Positions 36,266-46,417 of a stretch of 47,962 nt of DNA are shown here, piece after piece. This DNA is from Shewanella benthica KT99 (GTDB lineage: Bacteria; Pseudomonadota; Gammaproteobacteria; Enterobacterales; Shewanellaceae). The notes under the pieces were generated by a model. The model was not told where the DNA came from. It saw only the letters and a list, made by a program, of their open reading frames with translations, and made no database searches. Position numbers and translations under genes: made by a program. Where the stretch lies: contig NZ_ABIC01000033.1 in assembly GCF_000172075.1 (NCBI RefSeq), positions 1 through 47,962 on the forward strand, in the 5' to 3' direction. Position 1 is the first letter of the stretch. Each line of letters begins with the position of its first letter.

Positions 36266-36604
36266 TACTAAAGGAAGTCGTCACTACCTAAAGCGACGAG
36301 AAGTATACGAGGTTTAAATGCGCTTGTCACCCGTGTTTTGAAGAGAAATGCTAACTTTGAATTCAACTGCTTATCTGTTAATCAATCCGCGGGGAATTTA
36401 TCTGTTTCTGCTATTTTTATGGGCAGTTAATTTGTGGGGAAGTCGTGGGGATTCTGAATTACTTACTTTTTTACCCGTTAATCCTGGCGAAACGGTCGAT
36501 TTAATTCTTCGTTTAATCTTTAATTAAACCTCCAGTTTCAAATTTTTTAACTTAACTTCAGATTTAAGGGCTTATTTGGGTTTTATTCGGAAAGTGAGAG
36601 GAAA
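36266..36604. other. AT-rich gap without genes
   Basis: This holds the promoter side of the minus-strand tRNA and AT-rich sequence up to the rpoD terminator. I see no open frame with a credible start and no repeat. Confidence 0.5.
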
Positions 36605-36637
36605 ACAAAAAGCCCCACCAAAAATGGCAGGGCTTTC
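36605..36637 (-). terminator. Terminator of the rpsU-rpoD operon
   Basis: On the minus strand AAAGCCCTGCCA and TGGTGGGGCTTT pair and are followed by TTGTTTT. It lies about 35 nt past the rpoD stop. Confidence 0.75.
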
Positions 36638-36670
36638 GAGTCTCAACGAGCTAATGCTTAGCGACTAGAC

Positions 36671-38509
36671 TTACTCGTCAAGGAAAGACTTGAGTATCTC
36701 AGAGCGAGAAGGGTGACGTAGCTTACGCAGCGCCTTAGCTTCAATCTGACGAATACGCTCACGGGTCACATCGAACTGCTTACCAACCTCTTCGAGGGTA
36801 TGGTCAGTGTTCATGTCGATACCGAAACGCATACGCAACACCTTAGCTTCACGGGCCGTTAGGCCTGCTAATACTTCGTGAGTCGCGTTTCTCAGGCTCT
36901 CGCCCGTGGCCGAGTCCAAAGGTAGCTCGAGAGTGGTATCCTCGATGAAATCACCTAAGTGCGAATCTTCGTCATCACCGATAGGTGTTTCCATTGAGAT
37001 AGGCTCTTTGGCAATCTTAAGTACCTTACGGATCTTATCTTCAGGCATCATCATACGCTCAGCCAGCTCTTCAGGAGTCGGCTCGCGGCCCATTTCCTGT
37101 AGCATCTGACGAGAAATACGGTTCAGCTTGTTGATTGTCTCAATCATATGCACCGGGATACGGATCGTTCTTGCCTGATCGGCAATAGAGCGAGTGATCG
37201 CCTGACGGATCCACCAAGTTGCGTAGGTTGAGAACTTGTAACCACGACGATATTCGAACTTATCAACCGCCTTCATCAGGCCTATGTTACCTTCCTGAAT
37301 AAGATCCAGGAACTGCAGACCACGGTTGGTGTATTTTTTCGCAATAGAGATAACCAGACGTAAGTTAGCTTCTACCATCTCTTTCTTAGCGCGGCGAGCC
37401 TTAGCTTCACCAATCGACATACGACGGTTGATATCCTTGATAGACGCAATCGCGAGTCCGGTTTCTTTCTCGATAATATCGAGCTTGAAGCGACAACGAC
37501 GAACGTCAGTCTCGACCATCTGTAAACCTGCAACATAAGGTTTCTTAGAGGCGAGTTCGGCGTCAAACCAGGCTATGCTGCTTTCGTCGGCGGTATAACA
37601 CTTAACGAAGTTTTTCTTAGGCATTTTAGCTTGCTCAACACAGAGCTTCATGATCAAACGTTCTTGAACACGGACCTTATCCATGGTGGCACGCATGCCC
37701 TTGACTAAGCGATCGAACTGCTTAGGCATAAGACGGAATTCTTTAAATAATTCACCGATTTCAAATAGGGCTACGGTTGCTTCAGGATGGCCACGACCCT
37801 TGTCTGCGATGATCCTCAGCGTATTCTCATGTACTTCTCTTAGCTGAGTGAAGCGCTCTTTAGATTCTTCAGGATCCGGTCCTTTTGGACCTTCCTCTTC
37901 TTCATCTTCATCATCCTTCGAGTTATCTTTGTCGAGCTCACTTTGGGATAAGTCTGAACCAACGTGAGTGGCCGTTGGGGCAATATCATCGGCATTCGGG
38001 TCGATAAAACCTGAGATGATATCGGATAGACGAACTTCTTCGGCTTCATAGCGATCGAACTGATCGAGGATCGCGGCAATCGCTTGAGGATACTCGGCGA
38101 CCGATGCTTGAACCGTGTTGATTCCTTCTTCGATACGTTTAGCGATAACAATCTCGCCTTCACGGGTAAGAAGTTCAACAGTGCCCATTTCACGCATATA
38201 CATGCGGACAGGATCTGTTGTACGACCAAGCTCGGCCTCTACCGTTGCAAGTGCAGCGGCAGCTTCTTCTGCAGCATCATCATCTGTGCTGTCTTCTGAC
38301 ATCATGATTTCATCAGCATCCGGCGCCTGTTCGTAGACGCGAATACCCATGTCATTAATCATCTGGACAATATCTTCGATCTGGTCTGCATCGACCATAT
38401 CAGCAGGCAAGTGATCATTCACTTCTGCATAGGTTAAGTAGCCTTGCTCTTTACCTTTAGCTAGCAACAGTTTAAGTTGCGACTGAGGAGTGTGCTCCAT
38501 AGATATCAT
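36671..38509 (-). CDS. rpoD: RNA polymerase primary sigma factor, sigma-70
   Basis: The 612-residue housekeeping sigma factor is almost the same length as in E. coli (613). In order: region 1.1 (about 1-80, [25 protein letters not shown]), region 1.2 ([21 protein letters not shown]), a long acidic non-conserved insert ([16 protein letters not shown]), region 2 ([57 protein letters not shown], with promoter-melting aromatics), region 3, and region 4.2 ([33 protein letters not shown]). It is the last gene of the macromolecular-synthesis operon after dnaG. Confidence 0.98.
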   Translation of the reverse strand: MISMEHTPQSQLKLLLAKGKEQGYLTYAEVNDHLPADMVDADQIEDIVQMINDMGIRVYEQAPDADEIMMSEDSTDDDAAEEAAAALATVEAELGRTTDPVRMYMREMGTVELLTREGEIVIAKRIEEGINTVQASVAEYPQAIAAILDQFDRYEAEEVRLSDIISGFIDPNADDIAPTATHVGSDLSQSELDKDNSKDDEDEEEEGPKGPDPEESKERFTQLREVHENTLRIIADKGRGHPEATVALFEIGELFKEFRLMPKQFDRLVKGMRATMDKVRVQERLIMKLCVEQAKMPKKNFVKCYTADESSIAWFDAELASKKPYVAGLQMVETDVRRCRFKLDIIEKETGLAIASIKDINRRMSIGEAKARRAKKEMVEANLRLVISIAKKYTNRGLQFLDLIQEGNIGLMKAVDKFEYRRGYKFSTYATWWIRQAITRSIADQARTIRIPVHMIETINKLNRISRQMLQEMGREPTPEELAERMMMPEDKIRKVLKIAKEPISMETPIGDDEDSHLGDFIEDTTLELPLDSATGESLRNATHEVLAGLTAREAKVLRMRFGIDMNTDHTLEEVGKQFDVTRERIRQIEAKALRKLRHPSRSEILKSFLDE

Positions 38510-38628
38510 CCAAGTTGGGTATCGGTTAAAACGACGGGCAATAATTTATCGCCACGCAAATCGTCCATTATAGCCTTGTGCGCTTCCGTGTGCTAGTCCA
38601 AGTGCTTAGTTTTAAGGCGAAAAGTGTC

Positions 38629-40356
38629 TTAGTTTTGCCCTTGTATGACTGCAATCAGCTTGCTTAGTTGAATCCTTTCTTCTTTAGTATGGTTCTGTTT
38701 TAGACTCAATTCCTGATATCGCTGTTCAATATATTGATTATTGAGCCAGATCAGGGTTTTTCTAAACTCTTGTTGCAAGTTTTCATCCGCCACTTGATGG
38801 TCCCATCGGGTCAGTTTTTTTAGGGTGCCTAATTGCGGAGCATCCCTGTACTGTTCAAGTAGTTGTGCGCTGTTTTTAACTTGTACACGAGTAATGTCTA
38901 GCAAGTGGATCAGCAAATCTATGCCGGCCATCTTGATGTGTTTCAGTGCAGGCTGCATGGGCAGTCCCTCACCTAACATAGGATGTTGTACTAGCAGTGC
39001 GATGGCTAGTCGCAATGGAGTTCCTCGTCCTTTTAACGCTTTATTCTGCAGAGTTTGGCCCTGATATTTAGAGCTGAACCCCAACTTTCTTCTTAGCTCA
39101 TCGGCACCGTTCATTCCGAGCTTATAGGCTAGATTTTCCAGCAATAAACTTTGTAAAACTATGTCTTGTACTTTCTCAATCAAACTAATGGCTTGCTTGG
39201 CTAATGTCCCTTTATCGGCGCCATGGCGTTGGGCTAAAGTTTCAAAAAGAAACTCGGGAAGTGCCTTAGCATCATCAATCTGACTTTCGAATGCTTCTTT
39301 TCCTACCTGGCGAACCATGGTATCTGGATCTTCACCTTGAGGCAGAAACATAAATTTAACTTGATTACCGGGTTTGAGCAGCGGCAGTGCGGTTTCTAAT
39401 GCACGCCATGCGGCTTCTACTCCGGCTCTGTCACCGTCATAACAACAGATGACCTCTTTGGCGGTACGTAACAGGAGTTGAAACTGCTCTGCCGTGGTTG
39501 CAGTACCGAGAGAGGCGACGGCATAGTCGACATCAAACTGTGCCAGTGCGACCACATCCATGTAGCCTTCGACTATGAGTACTCGCTGTGGATCTCTGTG
39601 ACGCTGTTTAAGCTCATAGAGTCCGTACAGCTCATTACCCTTATGAAATATGGGCGTTTCCGGAGAATTCAAGTATTTGGGAGTACCATCACCTAAAACC
39701 CTTCCGCCGAAGCCAATAACCCTGCCTCGTCTGTCACGAATCGGGAACATTAACCGATCGCGAAATCGGTCGTAACGTCTGCCATTATCGTTCTCAATCA
39801 CCATTCCCGCGGTGAGTAGTTTATCTTGGGAATCCTGACTCTGGCGGTAACGACTGAGTAAACCATCCCAGCCCTCTGGTGCAAATCCGATATGAAAGTC
39901 TTCTATCACTTTCTCGGATAGGCCACGATGGTCCAGATAATCGACAACCTTTTGTTTGTCTTTATGTTGTCTAAGCTGGCTCTGAAAGTGTCGGCTAGCT
40001 TCTTCCATTAATTGATACAGATCGCGGCTCAATCCTTCATCGCGTCTCTTACCCGTACCTTGCTCCCTGGGCACTTCTAGACCCAGTTGCCCAGCGAGCT
40101 CTTCTATAGTATCGATAAAGTCGAGACGGTCGTATTCCATGACGAAGTCGATGACATTGCCGTGGGCACCACAGCCGAAACAATGGTAGAACTGTTTATC
40201 TCTACTGACAGTAAAAGAAGGTGATTTTTCACTATGAAACGGACAACAGGCAGAGTGATTTTTACCCGCCTTTTTAAGGGGCACCTTAACGTCGATCAAG
40301 TCGACAATATCGATGCGAGCTACTAGCTCATTGATAAAATCACGAGGTATCGCCAT
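38629..40356 (-). CDS. dnaG: DNA primase
   Basis: This enzyme makes RNA primers for Okazaki fragments. The 575-residue protein has the N-terminal zinc-binding domain with CPFHSEKSPSFTVSRDKQF followed by HCFGCGAHG, the RNA polymerase domain, the TOPRIM core (VLIVEGYMDVVALAQFDVDYAV and CYDGDRAG), and the C-terminal DnaB-interacting helical domain (about 435-575). It starts MAIPRDFINELVARIDIVDLID, the canonical primase opening. It lies between yqeY and rpoD in the conserved operon. No lesion. Confidence 0.97.
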   Translation of the reverse strand: MAIPRDFINELVARIDIVDLIDVKVPLKKAGKNHSACCPFHSEKSPSFTVSRDKQFYHCFGCGAHGNVIDFVMEYDRLDFIDTIEELAGQLGLEVPREQGTGKRRDEGLSRDLYQLMEEASRHFQSQLRQHKDKQKVVDYLDHRGLSEKVIEDFHIGFAPEGWDGLLSRYRQSQDSQDKLLTAGMVIENDNGRRYDRFRDRLMFPIRDRRGRVIGFGGRVLGDGTPKYLNSPETPIFHKGNELYGLYELKQRHRDPQRVLIVEGYMDVVALAQFDVDYAVASLGTATTAEQFQLLLRTAKEVICCYDGDRAGVEAAWRALETALPLLKPGNQVKFMFLPQGEDPDTMVRQVGKEAFESQIDDAKALPEFLFETLAQRHGADKGTLAKQAISLIEKVQDIVLQSLLLENLAYKLGMNGADELRRKLGFSSKYQGQTLQNKALKGRGTPLRLAIALLVQHPMLGEGLPMQPALKHIKMAGIDLLIHLLDITRVQVKNSAQLLEQYRDAPQLGTLKKLTRWDHQVADENLQQEFRKTLIWLNNQYIEQRYQELSLKQNHTKEERIQLSKLIAVIQGQN

Positions 40357-40463
40357 TAGTTTGGTAAATGCCGCCTTTCGCCATTAGCACGAAATAAAAA
40401 ACTGAAACTGTACAAACAAACAAGCCGTGCAAGAGCACGGCTTATTTACGCATTATTCTTAAG

Positions 40464-40907
40464 TTACTTAAGTTTAGCTCTGATCATAGCGCCAATTGAC
40501 GCCATATCAGCTCTGCCTAAGACTTTAGGTTTTAATGCGCCCATTACTTTGCCCATATCCGCCATGGAGGATGCGCCCATCTCTTCGATGCTGGCATCAA
40601 CTAGCACGACAATCTCCTCTTCAGTAAGAGGCTTAGGCAGGAAGACTTCAAGAACCTTGATCTCTTCCGCTTCAATTGCTGCTAGTTCGTCACGTCCGGC
40701 TGCACTATATTGTGTAATCGAATCGCGACGCTGTTTAACCATTTTGGTTAAGACAGCTATAGCTTGGTCGTCGTTGAGAGTTTCGCGGGTGTCCACTTCA
40801 ATCTGTTTGACGGCGGCTAGTGCCATACGGATAGTCCCCAAGCGTACCTTAGCTTTGGCACGCATGGCGTCCTTCATTTGGCTTCTTAGCTGATCAACTA
40901 GGCTCAT
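40464..40907 (-). CDS. yqeY: GatB/YqeY domain-containing protein
   Basis: A 147-residue protein consisting only of the GatB/YqeY tail domain: LRSQMKDAMRAKAKVRLGTIRMALAAVKQIEVDTR, then ELAAIEAEEIKVLEVFLPKPLTEEEI and the end ADMGKVMGALKPKVLGRADM. The domain occurs in tRNA-dependent amidotransferases, but the role of the stand-alone form is unclear. It begins 6 nt after rpsU and is inserted between rpsU and dnaG, as in many gammaproteobacteria. Confidence 0.92.
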   Translation of the reverse strand: MSLVDQLRSQMKDAMRAKAKVRLGTIRMALAAVKQIEVDTRETLNDDQAIAVLTKMVKQRRDSITQYSAAGRDELAAIEAEEIKVLEVFLPKPLTEEEIVVLVDASIEEMGASSMADMGKVMGALKPKVLGRADMASIGAMIRAKLK

Positions 40908-40913
40908 AATAGA

Positions 40914-41129
40914 TTAGTATAAACGTACGCGACGAGCGGTTTCGCGAGAAAGCTTCTTAGCAAGACGCTTAACTGCAGCGGCTTTAGCGCGCTTACGTGC
41001 AGTAGTTGGCTTCTCGTAGAACTCACGAGCGCGAACATCAGCTAAGATACCGGCTTTTTCACAAGAGCGCTTAAAACGACGTAGAGCTACGTCAAATGGT
41101 TCATTTTCGCGTACTTTAATTATTGGCAT
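40914..41129 (-). CDS. rpsU: 30S ribosomal protein S21
   Basis: The 71-residue basic protein [20 protein letters not shown]...[11 protein letters not shown] is essentially the standard S21 sequence. It takes part in translation initiation on the 30S subunit. It is the first gene of the rpsU-yqeY-dnaG-rpoD operon. An AGGGGTGATG-like ribosome site precedes the ATG. Confidence 0.98.
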   Translation of the reverse strand: MPIIKVRENEPFDVALRRFKRSCEKAGILADVRAREFYEKPTTARKRAKAAAVKRLAKKLSRETARRVRLY

Positions 41130-41447
41130 ACGCCATCACCCCTTAGGTGTAGTTTGTAGAGAGTCAATTTCTCGACTCAAGTTAATTTAAAAATGGTGCG
41201 GAATTCTACACCGAATTAAGCGTGTTTGTAAAGCATATTTCGCGATCATATTTTAGAACTTCTCACCATCGAGATCCTATTTTAGATCCCGGCTAAGTCA
41301 TGTTGAGGATATTTTGTGTATACCCGCTAATAATCACTGTAATTGATACAATTATCAGCAGGATCCAAATCAGCAGCAAGTCTATTGGTATAATTAAAGC
41401 ACAGCAGGTAGAATTAGCAGCCTTTTATGACACTTTGACGGGATACG
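41130..41447. promoter_or_regulatory. Divergent promoter region rpsU / tsaD
   Basis: About 320 bp separate the two divergent genes. It should hold the main promoter of the macromolecular-synthesis operon and that of tsaD. I see AT-rich boxes but no site that I can name with confidence. Confidence 0.45.
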
Positions 41448-42461
41448 ATGCGGGTTTTAGGTATTGAAACATCTTGCGATGAAACAGGAATAGCCGTTTA
41501 TGATGACGAGCTGGGCTTGTTATCTCACACACTTTACAGTCAGGTAAAGCTACATGCCGATTACGGCGGGGTTGTCCCCGAACTGGCATCTCGCGATCAT
41601 GTGAGAAAGATAGTGCCCTTGATTAAGAAGGCACTTGCCGATGCTAACAGTACAATGGATGACATAGATGGCGTGGCTTATACCACGGGCCCAGGTCTGG
41701 TCGGCGCCTTATTAGTGGGAGCCTGTGTGGGACGGTCATTAGCCTATTCATGGGGTAAGCCTGCCGTTGGCGTGCACCATATGGAAGGTCATCTCTTAGC
41801 TCCTATGCTAGAGGATAATGTGCCCGAGTTTCCTTTTCTTGCGCTGCTAGTATCCGGGGGACACTCTATGATGGTGGCCGTTGAAGGCATTGGACAATAT
41901 GAAGTGCTCGGCGAGTCTGTTGACGATGCCGCAGGCGAGGCATTCGATAAAACCGCGAAACTCATGGGGCTAGATTACCCGGGTGGGCCAAGGTTAGCTA
42001 AGCTGGCTGAGAAAGGTGAGACTGGCCATTACCGTTTTCCTCGTCCTATGACGGATAAGCCAGGATTAAATTTCAGTTTTTCTGGCTTGAAGACCTTTGC
42101 CGCCAATACGATTGCCAGAGAGCCCGATGATGAGCAAACCCGTGCCAATATCGCCCTAGCGTTCGAAGAAGCTGTGGTCGATACACTCTCTATTAAGTGT
42201 CGTCGTGCACTGAAACAAACCGGTTATACTCGCTTAGTCATTGCCGGAGGAGTGAGTGCAAATTCACGCCTGCGCAGCTCGCTAGCCGAGATGATGCAAA
42301 ATTTAGGCGGAGAAGTCTTCTATCCCAGAGGCGAGTTCTGTACCGATAATGGTGCCATGATCGCCTATGCCGGTTTGCAGAGACTGAAGGCGGGTCAGAC
42401 CGAGGGTTTAGGCGTTAAAGGTATGCCACGCTGGCCGCTAGACTCGCTGCCACCGCTATAG
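41448..42461 (+). CDS. tsaD: tRNA N6-threonylcarbamoyladenosine transferase TsaD
   Basis: TsaD transfers the threonylcarbamoyl group to A37 of ANN-decoding tRNAs, with TsaB, TsaE and TsaC. The 337-residue protein is the same length as in E. coli. It starts [19 protein letters not shown]. Metal-binding histidines lie in [10 protein letters not shown], and the ASKHA phosphate motifs in [13 protein letters not shown] and [32 protein letters not shown] is also conserved. It is divergent from rpsU, the classical order. Confidence 0.97.
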   Translation: MRVLGIETSCDETGIAVYDDELGLLSHTLYSQVKLHADYGGVVPELASRDHVRKIVPLIKKALADANSTMDDIDGVAYTTGPGLVGALLVGACVGRSLAYSWGKPAVGVHHMEGHLLAPMLEDNVPEFPFLALLVSGGHSMMVAVEGIGQYEVLGESVDDAAGEAFDKTAKLMGLDYPGGPRLAKLAEKGETGHYRFPRPMTDKPGLNFSFSGLKTFAANTIAREPDDEQTRANIALAFEEAVVDTLSIKCRRALKQTGYTRLVIAGGVSANSRLRSSLAEMMQNLGGEVFYPRGEFCTDNGAMIAYAGLQRLKAGQTEGLGVKGMPRWPLDSLPPL

Positions 42462-42502
42462 GCTCTTAAGCTACGAGCCATAAGCTGTAAGTTGCAAGCA
42501 AT

Positions 42503-42542
42503 AAAAACACCTGGTTTGCAGATGCAAACAGGTGTTTTTTTT
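42503..42542. terminator. Terminator between convergent tsaD and plsY
   Basis: AACACCTGGTTTGC pairs with GCAAACAGGTGTT (one bulge) and is flanked by A and T runs. Just before it (about 42475-42500) a diverged single copy of the TAAGCTGTAAG repeat family is present. Confidence 0.85.
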
Positions 42543-42568
42543 ATGCTTGAAGGTTTAGCTTAGGCTTG

Positions 42569-43177
42569 CTAAAACTTATCTTTCTTCTTGCGGGACATCT
42601 TAGATTCTTCACCCTTTAACAGCCTGCTAATATTGTCTTTGTGTCTGATGACTATCAGTGCCGAGAGCATGGAAACCGGGATGATAAATCTGTCATCCAG
42701 ATACCAGGTATAGGCGGGGGCAAGCATGGCGGTGATAATCGCGGCGAGTGAGGAGTAACGGCTGATTAATACCATGACGATCCAGGTGCCTATCAAAGCA
42801 AGGGCTAAATCATGACCAATTGGGGCCATGGCGCCGAATGCGGTCGCGACTCCTTTGCCGCCTTTAAATTTAAAGAAGATAGGGAAAATATGGCCAACGC
42901 AGGCGGCGATAGCAATCAGGCCTAGGGAGACGGGGTCGACCCCTATGCGGAAGGCGAGGTAGGCGGGAAGGGCGCCTTTTAACATGTCAAACAATAGTAC
43001 CATGACAGCTGAGCTGGCTCCGCCTATGCGCAGGACATTGGTCGCCCCGGGATTGCCTGATCCCTCTGTTCTTGGATCGGGAAGCCCACGCATTCGACAA
43101 ACGAGCACGGCGCTGGAAATTGAGCCAGCCAGATAGGCGGTCAATATCATCACCAGAGTGAGTACTGTTAGGGTCAA
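42569..43177 (-). CDS. plsY: Acyl-phosphate:glycerol-3-phosphate acyltransferase
   Basis: PlsY makes lysophosphatidic acid from acyl-phosphate in the inner membrane. The 202-residue protein has about five spans and the three active-site loops: [31 protein letters not shown], and [16 protein letters not shown] charged tail ends [10 protein letters not shown]. It is divergent from folB, a frequent order in gammaproteobacteria. Confidence 0.95.
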   Translation of the reverse strand: MTLTVLTLVMILTAYLAGSISSAVLVCRMRGLPDPRTEGSGNPGATNVLRIGGASSAVMVLLFDMLKGALPAYLAFRIGVDPVSLGLIAIAACVGHIFPIFFKFKGGKGVATAFGAMAPIGHDLALALIGTWIVMVLISRYSSLAAIITAMLAPAYTWYLDDRFIIPVSMLSALIVIRHKDNISRLLKGEESKMSRKKKDKF

Positions 43178-43461
43178 ATTGGTTTCCTTATCCGTCTTAA
43201 GGTATCATCGCGCCACAATATTTTTCAGTGCTAAGCCATAATCACAACTTTCTATTTTATCTGCTTTGCCTGAGAGGTAAAATCCTTCTACAGGGCCTTA
43301 TCCTACTTGGGATTTGTACCGTTAGAAAGAGGCATTTAGCAAATTAATAGATAAGATTGACATTATATCTTTTTTATCCGTTAACGCTTATCAGACCTCT
43401 TGAGCCGAAGGGCGCAAATGAGCCCTCATCGATGAGGAACGAGTCTGGTTTTGGAGAGATC

Positions 43462-43815
43462 ATGGACAGAGTATTAATAAGACAGTTAAAAATAGACACT
43501 GTTATCGGCATCTATGAGTGGGAGAAGAAGATCCATCAGACCTTGTTGATCGATCTGGATATGGCTTGGGATAACAAGCCTGCCGCGGATAGCGATGATT
43601 ATCAGTATGCCTTGTGTTATGAGACGGTATCGAATCGATTAACGGCCTTGATAACCGAAAAGCCAATTGAACTGATCGAAACCATAGCCGAGATGATCGC
43701 GACCTGTTTAATGGATGAATTTGATGTGCCTTGGCTCAAGGTGACTGTGATGAAACCGGGAGCCGTGCCGAATGTTGCAGCCGTCGGTGTCGAGATTGAG
43801 CGGGGTTATTGTTAG
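43462..43815 (+). CDS. folB: Dihydroneopterin aldolase
   Basis: FolB cleaves 7,8-dihydroneopterin in folate synthesis. The frame is open from 43357, but GGAGAG lies 5 nt before the ATG at 43462, giving the standard 117-residue enzyme: MDRVLIRQLKIDTVIGIYEWEKK, LALCYE-like YALCYETVSNRLTALI, EKPIELIETIAEMIA with the catalytic Glu and Lys region, and VTVMKPGAVPNVAAVGVEIER. folK starts directly after the stop codon, so the two are coupled. Confidence 0.94.
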   Translation: MDRVLIRQLKIDTVIGIYEWEKKIHQTLLIDLDMAWDNKPAADSDDYQYALCYETVSNRLTALITEKPIELIETIAEMIATCLMDEFDVPWLKVTVMKPGAVPNVAAVGVEIERGYC

Positions 43816-44346
43816 ATGTTATCTCGTGTTTATATCAGCCTAGGCAGTAATATTGAGCCTGATCGCTACCTTAAGTCTGGATTAAGTGAGCTAAGCTATC
43901 ACTTTGGCAAACTCTTGCTCTCCTCTGTGTATGAAAGTGAAGCGGTCGGCTTTAAAGGCAGTAACTTTTTAAACATGGTCGTTGGCGTCGATACCGAACT
44001 GAGCATAGGTGAACTAGTGTCACTGTTTAAGCAGATCGAGCAAGACAATGGCCGTCTGGTGGGGGCTAAAAAGTTTGCTCCCAGAACATTGGATCTGGAT
44101 CTGCTGCTCTATGGCGATAAGGTCACGTTCGATCCTGTTGAGTTGCCAAGGGCTGAAATCTTAACCAATGCCTTCGTTCTCTGGCCTATGGCTGAGCTTG
44201 CCGCCGATTTGATCCATCCTGCGGTGAATATTAGTTATCAAACTTTGTGGAATGAATACGATAAAACTCAGCAAAGACTTTGGCCCGTTCCATTTGCCTG
44301 GACTCCGGCTCTGGCGGATGAAGCCGCAACTCTTTACTCACTCTAA
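43816..44346 (+). CDS. folK: 2-amino-4-hydroxy-6-hydroxymethyldihydropteridine pyrophosphokinase
   Basis: FolK transfers pyrophosphate to the pterin, the step after FolB. The 176-residue protein begins [20 protein letters not shown], and has [38 protein letters not shown] (the signature with two metal-binding Asp), then [20 protein letters not shown]. The ATG follows the folB stop with no gap. Confidence 0.95.
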   Translation: MLSRVYISLGSNIEPDRYLKSGLSELSYHFGKLLLSSVYESEAVGFKGSNFLNMVVGVDTELSIGELVSLFKQIEQDNGRLVGAKKFAPRTLDLDLLLYGDKVTFDPVELPRAEILTNAFVLWPMAELAADLIHPAVNISYQTLWNEYDKTQQRLWPVPFAWTPALADEAATLYSL

Positions 44347-44417
44347 GTACAAATCTTGGCTCTCACCTAAGTACACATTTAACGACTAGGTGTAGATTCA
44401 TTAATCAGGAAATATGC

Positions 44418-45218
44418 ATGGACACATTTCAGGTCATAGTATTAGCCTTAATTCAGGGCTTGACCGAATTTTTACCCATCTCAAGCTCGGCGCATCTTAT
44501 CTTACCGGCGCAACTCCTTGGCTGGGAAGATCAGGGCTTGTCCTTCGATGTCGCCGTCAATACTGGGTCATTGTGCGCCGTTATCATCTATTTCAGGCGT
44601 GAGCTGTGGTCGATGTTTATTGCCTGGGGTGGCAGCATGTTCAAGGGCGAGCACAATGATGAGAGTAAGCTGGCCTGGTGGATCATACTGGCGACTATAC
44701 CGGCAGTCATAGTCGGCTTCGCCGCTAAAGATTTTATTGCTACTCATCTGCGAAATATCGAGGTGGTGGCGACGACCACTATCGTGTTTGGCCTCTTACT
44801 GTGGTGGGCCGATAGACTGACCAACAAGGGGCTGACTGAGTTTCAAGTGGGTTGGAAGAAGGCGTTGGTCATAGGCGTGGCTCAAGCCATGGCGCTGATC
44901 CCAGGCACATCCCGCTCCGGCGCGACCATCACGGCAGCCTTGATGTTGGGCCTTGGCCGTGAGGCCGCGGCGCGCTTCTCATTTTTGATGTCGGTACCCA
45001 TCAGTTTAGGGGCTGCTATCTTGGTGACTAAAGATCTTATATCCAGTGGTGAGGCGATAGATTTTCAGGCGTTAACTCTGGGTATCATCGTCTCTTTCCT
45101 CGCCGCTTACGCCTGTATTCACGTATTTTTAAAATTGGTCAGCCGAATTGGCATGACCCCCTTTGTCGTCTATCGACTGGCACTGGGCGCACTCTTGTGT
45201 GTGTTTATATTCGCTTAA
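44418..45218 (+). CDS. uppP: Undecaprenyl-diphosphate phosphatase
   Basis: UppP (BacA) dephosphorylates undecaprenyl pyrophosphate to recycle the lipid carrier; over-expression gives bacitracin resistance. The 266-residue protein has about eight spans. The two active-site motifs are [20 protein letters not shown] near the start and [19 protein letters not shown] near 160. It starts [13 protein letters not shown]. Located after folBK and just before the RlmA-like gene, with no close coupling to either. Confidence 0.95.
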   Translation: MDTFQVIVLALIQGLTEFLPISSSAHLILPAQLLGWEDQGLSFDVAVNTGSLCAVIIYFRRELWSMFIAWGGSMFKGEHNDESKLAWWIILATIPAVIVGFAAKDFIATHLRNIEVVATTTIVFGLLLWWADRLTNKGLTEFQVGWKKALVIGVAQAMALIPGTSRSGATITAALMLGLGREAAARFSFLMSVPISLGAAILVTKDLISSGEAIDFQALTLGIIVSFLAAYACIHVFLKLVSRIGMTPFVVYRLALGALLCVFIFA

Positions 45219-45234
45219 TTGTTAAAGAGACATT

Positions 45235-46209
45235 ATGAAAAGTATTTATCTATGCCCTGTGTGTAACCAGCCGCTGCTGATCCATCAGGAATCTCAAGGG
45301 TTACACTGTAGTAATAAGCATCATTTCGATAAGAGTGATAAGGGTTACTGGGTATTTAGCCTGCCTAAAAAGCCTAAATTAGACTCTAGGCAGGTGATGC
45401 GCGGTAAGCGTTTCTTACTCGAGTCCGGTGTATTCTCTCCGCTGGTCGACACCTTAGCCGAGATGCTCAAACCTGAGCTAGCGAATATTGCGTCAGAGGG
45501 GGGAATTGCGCATCTGGAATATGATTGTGGCGAAGGCTACTATCTTAGGGCGATAAAGTCGGCACTCAGTGAACCTCTGCAGCAAGCCGGATTAACTCTA
45601 GTGCAGCATGGCATCAATGAAGCCGAGAATGCACTCTTCTCGGCGGCGAAGATCGACGCGGAAGCGGAAGCGGACTCTGACTCAGATAATGCTACCGGCG
45701 CAGATTCTGCCAGTGACTCTGGTAATGATTCAAGTAATGATTCAAGTAATGATTCAAGTAATGACTCAGGTAATGAAAGTGAGCCAGCAGAAAAAAGTAC
45801 CTTGATTGTCAGTAGCCTAAGAGCACTTCCTTTCGCAGACGCTAGCTTCGATTTAGTGACGCTAATCGATAAGCAACTCAAAGGAAAAGAGCCGTTACGG
45901 GTCCTCAAGCAAGCTGGTTATCTATTGCAGGTCTCTCCCGCCCCTCGGCACCTATGGCAGTTGAAAGGGTATATCTACCCCAATATGAAAGAGAAATCGC
46001 TGCAATCGGGTCAAGTCAGTGGACTCGAATTATTAGCGACTCAGAGAGTGACATTTAAGCTAGATGCTGATGGTGAGCAAGCCTTGACGCTGCTGGAAAT
46101 GACGCCGTATGCGTGGCGGGCCAATGATAAAATGCGTAACAAGATCGCCTCAGCTAACTTCGAAGGGTTAGAGATCGACTTTATTGTTACCCTGTCGAAG
46201 AAAATATAA
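45235..46209 (+). CDS. RlmA-like 23S rRNA (guanine-N1) methyltransferase with repeat insert
   Basis: The 324-residue protein follows RlmA(I), which methylates G745 of 23S rRNA. It has an N-terminal zinc finger (CPVC...LHCSNKHHFDKSDKGY), RQVMRGKRFLLESGVFSPL, the SAM motif LEYDCGEGYYLRA, and the ending SPAPRHLWQLKGYIYPNM...LTLLEMTPYAWRANDKM. Three things differ from E. coli as I recall it. The SAM motif has Asp where Gly is usual (DIGCGEGYY). A 50-residue Asp/Ser/Asn-rich insert (about 140-190) lies before SSLRALPFADASFD. The IYAPC segment after it is replaced by LIDKQLKG. Activity is therefore uncertain. The frame is open and ends normally. Confidence 0.75.
   Translation: MKSIYLCPVCNQPLLIHQESQGLHCSNKHHFDKSDKGYWVFSLPKKPKLDSRQVMRGKRFLLESGVFSPLVDTLAEMLKPELANIASEGGIAHLEYDCGEGYYLRAIKSALSEPLQQAGLTLVQHGINEAENALFSAAKIDAEAEADSDSDNATGADSASDSGNDSSNDSSNDSSNDSGNESEPAEKSTLIVSSLRALPFADASFDLVTLIDKQLKGKEPLRVLKQAGYLLQVSPAPRHLWQLKGYIYPNMKEKSLQSGQVSGLELLATQRVTFKLDADGEQALTLLEMTPYAWRANDKMRNKIASANFEGLEIDFIVTLSKKI
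45721..45780 (+). repeat. In-frame 12-bp tandem repeat encoding SNDS units
   Basis: About five units of GGTAATGATTCA / AGTAATGATTCA / AGTAATGACTCA lie in the RlmA-like gene. The unit length is a multiple of three, so changes in copy number keep the frame. The product is an acidic, flexible linker. Confidence 0.85.
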
Positions 46210-46417
46210 CCTTATCGCGGCAAATTAACCTCGGCTGAACGCTTTAGTTTTACACCCTGATTTTGTACTCGATAGGGCTAGGATTTAGTGGCAGCAGGGG
46301 TTAACATTTAAGCTGAATATGAGTGTTTGAGTTATCTGCTGGTCCTTATATTGATGGGTGTTAGCGGTCGTCACATTCGCTTTGATAGTAGAGAATAAAA
46401 AGGAAATAGAGATAGCT

